The notes beneath the pieces were generated by a model. That model saw only the letters and a list, made by a program, of their open reading frames with translations. It made no database searches and was not told where the DNA came from. The position numbers and the translations under genes were made by a program. A stretch of 49,454 bases of DNA from an uncultured bacterium (GTDB lineage Bacteria > Bacillota_I > Bacilli_A > Acholeplasmatales > Anaeroplasmataceae). The stretch covers positions 1 through 49,454 of the forward strand of contig CASFCK010000009.1 of assembly GCA_949293265.1 (NCBI GenBank), in the 5' to 3' direction. The stretch's first letter is position 1, and the number at the start of each line of letters is the position of its first letter. Shown here one piece after another: positions 44,190-49,454 of this stretch.

Positions 44190-45446
44190 ATGGATAAAGA
44201 AACTCTCTATACTAACATTTTAAAAAGTGAATTAATTGTAGCGATGGGATGTACAGAACCAATTGCTTTAAGTTTAGGAGCTGCCAAATTAAAAGAAATT
44301 TTAGGTAATATTCCAAGTCATATAGATGCGTTTATATGTGGGAATATTATAAAAAACGCTAAGAGCGTAACTGTTCCAAATACTAATGGTTTAAAAGGAA
44401 TAGAGGCTGCTATAGTAGCAGGTCTTATAGCAGGAAATCCAGACTTAGAATTAGAGATATTAAGTAAATTAACGCCAAATGATATAATAAAAATAACCGA
44501 ATTAATGACTAAAAATATTGTAAATATTAATCTAGCTACATCTTGTAAAAGTTTATATATTAAATTAGTTGGCAAATATGAAGAAAATGAAGTTGAAGTT
44601 ATCTTAGAAGATTTTCATAACAATATAACTAAGGTTAGGAAAAATAATAAAATAATTTTCACTAAAAAGGATATATTAGAACAAAAACAACAAGAATATA
44701 GCTATTTAAATGTTCATGATATCATTAATTTTGCTAATGATTGTGATTTAACTGAGCTAAAACCATATTTAAAAAGACAATTAGATTATAATTATGCTAT
44801 TGCTATAGAAGGAATGACTGGCAAGTATGGAGCTTCAATCGGTAAAATATTACTAGAACAAGCTACGAACACTAAAGATAAAGCTAAAGCTTATACTGCT
44901 AGTGCCTCTGATGCTAGAATGGCAGGTTGTGATATGCCAGTTGTTATAATATCTGGCAGTGGCAATCAAGGAATTACTACATCAGTACCACTAGTGGTTT
45001 ATGCTAAGGAAAATAATATTTGTGAAGAAAAATTATTACGTTTATTAATCGTTAGTGATTTAATTGCACTAGAAGAGAAAAAAGATATCGGTAGACTTTC
45101 AGCTTTCTGTGGAGCTATTAGTGCTGGTGCTGCTGCAGCTGCTGGTATTACTTATATGCTTGGAGGTAGCATAGAAGCAGTAGCTCATACAATTGTTAAT
45201 GCTTTAGCGATTAGTTCAGGCGTTATTTGTGATGGAGCTAAATCTTCATGTGCTGGTAAAATAGTTTTAGGTTTAGAAGCAGGATTTATAGGTTATAATA
45301 TGTATCTACATCATAAAGAATTTAAAGCTGGTGAAGGAATTATAACTAAGGGAGTAGATAACACAATAAAAAATGTAGGTAGACTTGCAAGTAAGGGAAT
45401 GAAAGAAACAGATAAAGAAATACTTGATATGATGCTTGAAGATTAA
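44190..45446 (+). CDS. L-cysteine desulfidase/UPF0597 (CyuA/YhaM-like) protein
   Basis: The family is related to the alpha subunit of iron-sulfur serine dehydratase; characterised members break L-cysteine into pyruvate, ammonia and sulfide. The 418-residue protein has the N-terminal AMGCTEPIALSLGAA with one cluster Cys, IISGSGNQGITTSVPLVVYA in the middle, and FCGAISAGAAAAAGITYMLGG with SGVICDGAKSSCAGKI near residues 345-360, carrying the further cysteines. The ATG at 44190 has AAGGAG eight bases upstream; the GTG at 44181 overlaps that site. An unknown gene follows in the same direction. Confidence 0.88.
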   Translation: MDKETLYTNILKSELIVAMGCTEPIALSLGAAKLKEILGNIPSHIDAFICGNIIKNAKSVTVPNTNGLKGIEAAIVAGLIAGNPDLELEILSKLTPNDIIKITELMTKNIVNINLATSCKSLYIKLVGKYEENEVEVILEDFHNNITKVRKNNKIIFTKKDILEQKQQEYSYLNVHDIINFANDCDLTELKPYLKRQLDYNYAIAIEGMTGKYGASIGKILLEQATNTKDKAKAYTASASDARMAGCDMPVVIISGSGNQGITTSVPLVVYAKENNICEEKLLRLLIVSDLIALEEKKDIGRLSAFCGAISAGAAAAAGITYMLGGSIEAVAHTIVNALAISSGVICDGAKSSCAGKIVLGLEAGFIGYNMYLHHKEFKAGEGIITKGVDNTIKNVGRLASKGMKETDKEILDMMLED

Positions 45447-45466
45447 TTATTTAGAAGGTGAAGAAA

Positions 45467-46102
45467 TTGAAGATTCCAGAATTAAAGACTCAATTAAAAA
45501 ATATTAATAATACGGATTTAGAATATATATTTATTCAAACTTATAAAAAATTAAGTAAAGATAAAAAAACAGAAATTGATCAACTTATTTTAAGTGATAA
45601 TCCTAAAGATATAGTAATTAAAAAGAAAGAAGAAACAATCTCTTTAGATGCTTTGTTAATCGAATTAAATGGTTTCATTCTTGATGCTTATGCCGGTGCT
45701 TTTGTTAGAAGAAAGAAGAATAGTAAATTGAAAAAAACTTGGCGCTCATATGTTAAAAATTCTATTAACAGATTATTAGAAGTTAATTGTGATGACCCCT
45801 TATTTTATAGTGCTAAGGAAACTGTTTTAGATCTAATTAGTTTAATGTTTTATGCAGTAGGTCATTATGTATTTAGCTATACAGAAAGTGGTATAAGTGG
45901 TCTTAACGTTAATCTTATAGAAGTATATGAGACTGTTGCTAATCAATTAATATATGAATCGGTTGATAAAAATGAAAGCTATGAGCTTTTAGAAATTAAA
46001 ACTAGAGGAATTTATAATAATGCTAAAAAAACTTATGCTTTAAAAGATTTTAGTTGTTTTAATGCTAAAATTAAGGAAGCAAAAAATGTTTTAAATAAAT
46101 AA
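45467..46102 (+). CDS. Unknown protein downstream of the desulfidase-like gene
   Basis: The protein has about 211 residues from TTG 45467 (214 from GTG 45458). TTG is preferred because AAGGTG lies six bases before it and overlaps the GTG. No membrane helix, zinc motif or catalytic signature was recognised. The N-terminal 75 residues are Lys-rich and helical, and the central part (LDLISLMFYAVGHYVF, near residue 125) is hydrophobic enough to be a buried helix or a single membrane contact. Basic RRKKNSKLKK near residue 85 might contact nucleic acid or lipid. It ends at a strong bidirectional terminator. Confidence 0.5.
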   Translation: MKIPELKTQLKNINNTDLEYIFIQTYKKLSKDKKTEIDQLILSDNPKDIVIKKKEETISLDALLIELNGFILDAYAGAFVRRKKNSKLKKTWRSYVKNSINRLLEVNCDDPLFYSAKETVLDLISLMFYAVGHYVFSYTESGISGLNVNLIEVYETVANQLIYESVDKNESYELLEIKTRGIYNNAKKTYALKDFSCFNAKIKEAKNVLNK

Positions 46103-46127
46103 AAATCAGCTTTGGCTGATTTTTTTA
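46101..46127. terminator. Bidirectional terminator
   Basis: AATCAGC (46104-46110) and GCTGATT (46115-46121) form a 7-pair stem with A and T runs outside it, between convergent genes. Confidence 0.88.
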
Positions 46128-47015
46128 ATGGACTAAATTATTATAAATAGAAACAATATCATTTAATATATATTCATATTCAAAATTTTTAGGGAAAATA
46201 ATGTTTATTTGTCTAGACATATTAAAATTCGCTATTGGCCTAATTTGCAAGGTGTTATTTTTTATTTCGTGATAACAAGCACTTTTAGGTAAAATTGATA
46301 TGCCTCGATTATGAGAAACTAAATCCTTTATAGTTGCTATATTATCTAGTTCTAAAATAACATTAAAATCATTTAAAGAAAGATTAACATTATTTAAACT
46401 AGATTCAAAAAGAGTAGTAGTTTGACTATTAGTTGAACGGAGAATTAAATTTTCATTTTTTAAATCATTTATATTAATGATTTTGTTATTAGCTAAATGA
46501 TTTTCATTAGCTAAAACAGCAACTAAACTATCAGTATCTAAAAGTAAAGAATTATATTTTTTAGAAGGAATAACACCCTCTACAATGGCTAAGTCAATCT
46601 CATATGATTGTAATTTATCATAAAGATTTTTTATAGTGCTAGAAATTATTTTTATTCTTGTGCCCTTATTTTTAGCACAATAAGTAGCTAAAACTTCAGC
46701 TATTGCGTTAGACTCTGAAGTGTGGGAAACACCAACTACTAAGCTCTTTTTTTGCTTTCTTTCATCATCTATTTTTAGTTCTAATTCTTTATATAGTGAA
46801 GCTATTCTCTTAACATATTTGATTAAAACTTGGCCTTCCTCAGTTATTTTAAGCTCTTTATTAGCTTTATTAAAGATTTTAATATTATATTCATCTTCTA
46901 AAGCTTTAATATGTTGACTAGCGGCTGGTTGAGTAAGCCCTAGTTCATTTGCAGCAGCAGTAAAGTTCTTAACCTCGGCTATTTTTAATAAAGTTTTAAA
47001 TTTTTGGTCTAGCAT
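46125..47015 (-). CDS. LysR-family transcriptional regulator
   Basis: The 296-residue protein starts with the winged HTH of LysR regulators: FKTLLKIAEVKNFTAAANEL and GLTQPAASQHIKALEDEYN (residues about 6-45). A linker helix and a type 2 periplasmic-binding-like effector domain (about residues 92-296) follow. The effector cannot be read from the sequence. The ATG at 47015 has a GAGGTG site. It is divergent from the cation/proton antiporter gene, the usual arrangement in which the regulator controls its neighbour and itself. Confidence 0.92.
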   Translation of the reverse strand: MLDQKFKTLLKIAEVKNFTAAANELGLTQPAASQHIKALEDEYNIKIFNKANKELKITEEGQVLIKYVKRIASLYKELELKIDDERKQKKSLVVGVSHTSESNAIAEVLATYCAKNKGTRIKIISSTIKNLYDKLQSYEIDLAIVEGVIPSKKYNSLLLDTDSLVAVLANENHLANNKIININDLKNENLILRSTNSQTTTLFESSLNNVNLSLNDFNVILELDNIATIKDLVSHNRGISILPKSACYHEIKNNTLQIRPIANFNMSRQINIIFPKNFEYEYILNDIVSIYNNLVH

Positions 47016-47085
47016 CTTAACACCTCATTATAAGTTTTTTTTATGCAAATATAAAAAAACATTAGTTTTATTTATTGCCTAACTT

Positions 47086-47100
47086 GCTATAATGATAGCA
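47086..47100 (+). promoter_or_regulatory. Promoter of the antiporter gene with a LysR-region repeat
   Basis: TTGCTATAAT (47084-47093) contains an extended -10 (TGCTATAAT). It lies in GCTATAATGATAGC (47086-47099), an imperfectly spaced 5-base inverted repeat that could be part of a LysR site in the divergent intergenic region. Confidence 0.5.
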
Positions 47101-47136
47101 CGTAAGGAATAAATTGTAAAGAAAAGAGGCTAAATT

Positions 47137-48438
47137 ATGGGTTTGGATTTATATGAATTTTATGATGGCAAAGGTGGTTCTACAATTTTAATAGCACTAG
47201 CAATAATTTTAATGTCTGGATTTCTATTATCTAGAATAACGAAATTATTAAAACTACCAAATGTTACAGCTTATATATTAGCAGGAGTTATAATTGGTCC
47301 ATGCGTACTAGATTTAATTCCGCATTATATTATAGATAATATGGGCTTCTTAAGTGATTTAGCCTTAGGGTTTATAGCTTTTGGGGTTGGTAAATTCTTT
47401 AAAAAAGAAGTATTAAAACAGACTGGTATCAAAGTCGTTGTAATAACTTTAGCTGAAGCTTTATTTGCAAGCTTCTTAGTTACATTTATTACTTATTTAT
47501 TATTTCCAAACTTAGGATTTAATTTTGCTATTCTTCTAGGCGCAATAGCTTCGGCAACAGCTCCTGCTTCAACTATGATGACTATTAATCAATATAAAGC
47601 TAAAGGTGATTTCGTTAACACTTTATTACAGGTTGTAGCCTTAGATGATGTAATTTGTTTATTAGCATTTAGTGTAGCAACCGCAATTGCTAGTAGCAAT
47701 AGTCAAAATCAAATTAATGTATTGAATATAGTTTTACCTATTCTTTATAATTTAGGTTTTATGTTAGTAGGACTTATAGTAGGATTGTTACTACCATCAC
47801 TTACTAAAGGTAGAAGTAAAAACTCCAAGCTTATTGTCGTTGTCGGATTAATATGTACAATTGCTGGGACAGCTAGTTTAGTTGATGTATCACCATTATT
47901 ATCTTGTATGATATTTGGTGCTACTTATCTTAATAAAACAAGTGATGAAGAAATGTTTGCGGCTGTCGATCAATTTGATCCGCCAATTATGTTACCGTTT
48001 TTTGTAATGTCAGGTATGAATATGGATATTACAGCTTTTAAAACTATAGGCATAGTCGGAGTAGTTTATTTTGTTACTCGCTTAATCGGTAAATATTTTG
48101 GCACATACTTTAGTGCTAAGCTTTGTCACAGTCCTAACGAAACTAAAAAATATTTGGGTTTTGCTTTAGCACCACAAGCTGGTGTGGCTATTGGTCTTGC
48201 ATTTTTAGCAGCGAGGATATTGCCGCAAGACATTGGTGATACTTTTTTAACTGTTATATTATGCTCATCAGTCTTATATGAATTATTAGGACCAATATTA
48301 GCAAAATATGCCTTAATTAAAAGTAAATCTATAAATCCGAATATTAACTTAGTTGAAGAAAAGGCAGATATTATAGTTAAAGAAACAGAAACAATAAAGC
48401 CTTTAAAAGAATTAAAAATAGTAAAAAAAGAAAGGTGA
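47137..48438 (+). CDS. Cation:proton antiporter (CPA2, NapA/KefB-like)
   Basis: The 433-residue protein has about 12-13 hydrophobic helices of the monovalent cation:proton antiporter-2 family. LPNVTAYILAGVIIGP is near residue 42 and ALDDVICLLAFS near residue 165 carries paired aspartates in the ion-binding helix. A C-terminal cytoplasmic tail of about 35 residues is Lys/Glu rich and has no RCK domain. It exchanges Na+ or K+ for H+ across the membrane. The start ATG has GAGG upstream. Divergent LysR regulation is likely. Confidence 0.87.
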   Translation: MGLDLYEFYDGKGGSTILIALAIILMSGFLLSRITKLLKLPNVTAYILAGVIIGPCVLDLIPHYIIDNMGFLSDLALGFIAFGVGKFFKKEVLKQTGIKVVVITLAEALFASFLVTFITYLLFPNLGFNFAILLGAIASATAPASTMMTINQYKAKGDFVNTLLQVVALDDVICLLAFSVATAIASSNSQNQINVLNIVLPILYNLGFMLVGLIVGLLLPSLTKGRSKNSKLIVVVGLICTIAGTASLVDVSPLLSCMIFGATYLNKTSDEEMFAAVDQFDPPIMLPFFVMSGMNMDITAFKTIGIVGVVYFVTRLIGKYFGTYFSAKLCHSPNETKKYLGFALAPQAGVAIGLAFLAARILPQDIGDTFLTVILCSSVLYELLGPILAKYALIKSKSINPNINLVEEKADIIVKETETIKPLKELKIVKKER

Positions 48439-48444
48439 TTTAAA

Positions 48445-48759
48445 GTGTTTTATATATTAGATCATTCAAGAATTGTAGGTAAAGTTAGTATACAAATTAA
48501 AGAACAAATTGAAAAAGTTTTTCCAAAATTACAAGCTGATAAATTACTGTTTAGAAAGAAAAATCAAGGAAAAGAATATAAAATAAGTCATAAAAATTAT
48601 TATTTTTATTATAATGGTATATTTCATTTTTATGACGAAAATGAATTAGAAAAAGTTCAAAAGTCGGAAATTGAAACTAAATTAATTGAAGAAATGAAAA
48701 TGTATTTAAAAAATAATAATATAAATTTAACTAAAATAAATGACATTGTTTTATATTAA
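48445..48759 (+). CDS. Small unknown protein
   Basis: The 104-residue protein starts at GTG 48445 behind AAAGGTG, 6 bases after the antiporter stop, so co-transcription is likely. It is highly charged (many Lys and Glu), rich in Tyr and Phe in the middle (KNYYFYYNGIFHFYDENE) and has no membrane helix or cysteine. No family was recognised. A role with the antiporter is possible from position only. Confidence 0.5.
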   Translation: MFYILDHSRIVGKVSIQIKEQIEKVFPKLQADKLLFRKKNQGKEYKISHKNYYFYYNGIFHFYDENELEKVQKSEIETKLIEEMKMYLKNNNINLTKINDIVLY

Positions 48760-48778
48760 AATATAGTTAATATGCCTA

Positions 48779-48819
48779 TTGGATTGTTATTCTACACTAT
48801 AGAAGACAATCCTTTTTAA
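48779..48819 (+). terminator. Intrinsic terminator of the antiporter operon
   Basis: GGATTGT and ACAATCC enclose a second stem TTCTA/TAGAA with a short mismatch between them. A T run follows at 48813-48817. It ends the antiporter operon before the ATPase remnant. Confidence 0.85.
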
Positions 48820-48821
48820 GC

Positions 48822-49454
48822 ATGCATATAATAGATAAAAAAATAGCTATTCCACGGATTAAATTTATAGAAAAAAATACGCTTATATGTTTAGATGAAA
48901 TAGAAGAATGTGCTAATGCTAGGACAGCACTGAAGTTTTTGGCCATCGATAATAAATATGATGTCATAGCTACCGGTTCTTTATTAGGCTTGCATTATAA
49001 AGAAATTAAATCTATTCCGGTTGGATATGAAAAACACATTAATATGGTGAAGTAAGCATAGAATTATTAAAAGAACAATTTAGAAAAAAGTTAAAATAGA
49101 AGATTCAATTAATGATTATTTTTTAAATAGATTCAAAGAATATATGGTTATTGGAGGGTTTCCCGAGGTTGTATGTACATTTATAGCTAAAAATAATTAT
49201 TATGAAGCTTTTTTAGTTCAACAAAAAATATTAGATAGTTTTTATTATGATATAGAAAAATATTCTAATAATGTTGAAAAAGGTAAAATAAAGCTTTGTT
49301 TTAATTCAATACCAAAGCAATTGAGTAAAGAGTATACCAAATTTCAATATAAAGTAATTGAGAAAAATGCGTCTAGTAGAAAATATGAAAAATCATTAAA
49401 TTGGTTATTAGATGCTGGACTAATCAAGTTTTGTTATAATGTTAGTGCACCATT
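48822..49454 (+). pseudogene. Decaying AAA-family ATPase (DUF4143 type), cut by the window edge
   Basis: The family is AAA_14/DUF4143 ATPases of unknown or toxin-like cellular role. Only NTLICLDEIEECANARTALK and YDVIATGSLLGLHYK remain of the ATPase core; the Walker A part that should precede them is absent because the terminator lies just upstream. Residues of the typical hydrophobic linker after HINM are missing, with a stop at 49053-49055. The frame shifts twice before continuing as NRFKEYMVIGGFPEVV and WLLDAGLIKFCYNV, which are C-terminal DUF4143 features. It runs past 49454. It is not expressed as a working protein. Confidence 0.78.

Overview
The window comes from a strongly A+T-rich bacterial chromosome that uses the standard bacterial code: TGA is a true stop, for example at the end of hflX. 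Shine-Dalgarno sites are mostly AGGAGG-like and intrinsic terminators have long U tracts. T-box, yybP-ykoY and preQ1 leaders, heterodimeric ABC exporters, a class II fructose-bisphosphate aldolase and pyruvate:ferredoxin oxidoreductase (PFOR) together suggest an anaerobic, fermentative low-GC Bacillota, probably a gut-type Bacilli/Erysipelotrichia or RF39-like lineage. The taxon is an inference. The content is mostly chromosomal housekeeping and accessory metabolism. I see no phage, no CRISPR array and no intact insertion sequence.

Region by region. 200-2610 (+) is a tight operon: NAD(P)HX dehydratase, a GGCT-like protein, a maltose-type O-acetyltransferase and a Sir2-like protein without the zinc module. 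2633-6266 (-) is a heterodimeric ABC exporter, preceded by an Lrp/AsnC regulator with its own terminator. 6826-9553 (-) is a four-gene operon: two unknown proteins, a ROK sugar kinase and a zinc-ribbon transposase-like protein. It starts from a palindromic promoter shared with a divergent LD-carboxypeptidase. tRNA-Leu(CAG) follows. 10852-13152 (-) is a Phe-type T-box operon for DAHP synthase and prephenate dehydratase. 13158-16339 (-) holds degV, pepF, an Xre regulator and a membrane protein. hflX is divergent from degV. 17787-22636 (-) holds a second ABC exporter pair and an aminotransferase.

22758-26377 (+) is the lysS cluster, with an unknown gene, a GNAT acetyltransferase and a GT4 glycosyltransferase. 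26429-29696 (-) holds pyrG with a GGG-start attenuator leader, then fba and an rpiB-like gene from the fba promoter. 29809-31846 (-) holds tRNA-Thr, a flippase-like membrane protein and a GT8 glycosyltransferase. 32062-35643 (+) is PFOR. 35767-40290 (+) is a sugar catabolic operon: FucI-like isomerase, mutarotase, HAD phosphatase and xylulokinase. A manganese riboswitch then controls mntP, which is followed by a decayed malQ pseudogene. A preQ1-I leader precedes a VUT/queuosine-precursor transporter and a short-chain dehydrogenase. The window ends with a cysteine desulfidase/UPF0597-like gene, an unknown gene, a LysR regulator divergent from a cation/proton antiporter, a small unknown gene and a decaying AAA/DUF4143 ATPase.

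How it fits together. Pentose or related sugar would be isomerised, phosphorylated to xylulose-5-phosphate and passed through the RpiB/aldolase level of central metabolism to pyruvate, then to acetyl-CoA by PFOR. Regulation in the window is heavily RNA-based: T-box, Mn2+ aptamer, preQ1 aptamer and the pyrG attenuator. Many start codons were moved downstream from the longest possible reading frame because a Shine-Dalgarno site or a promoter lies inside the longer version.
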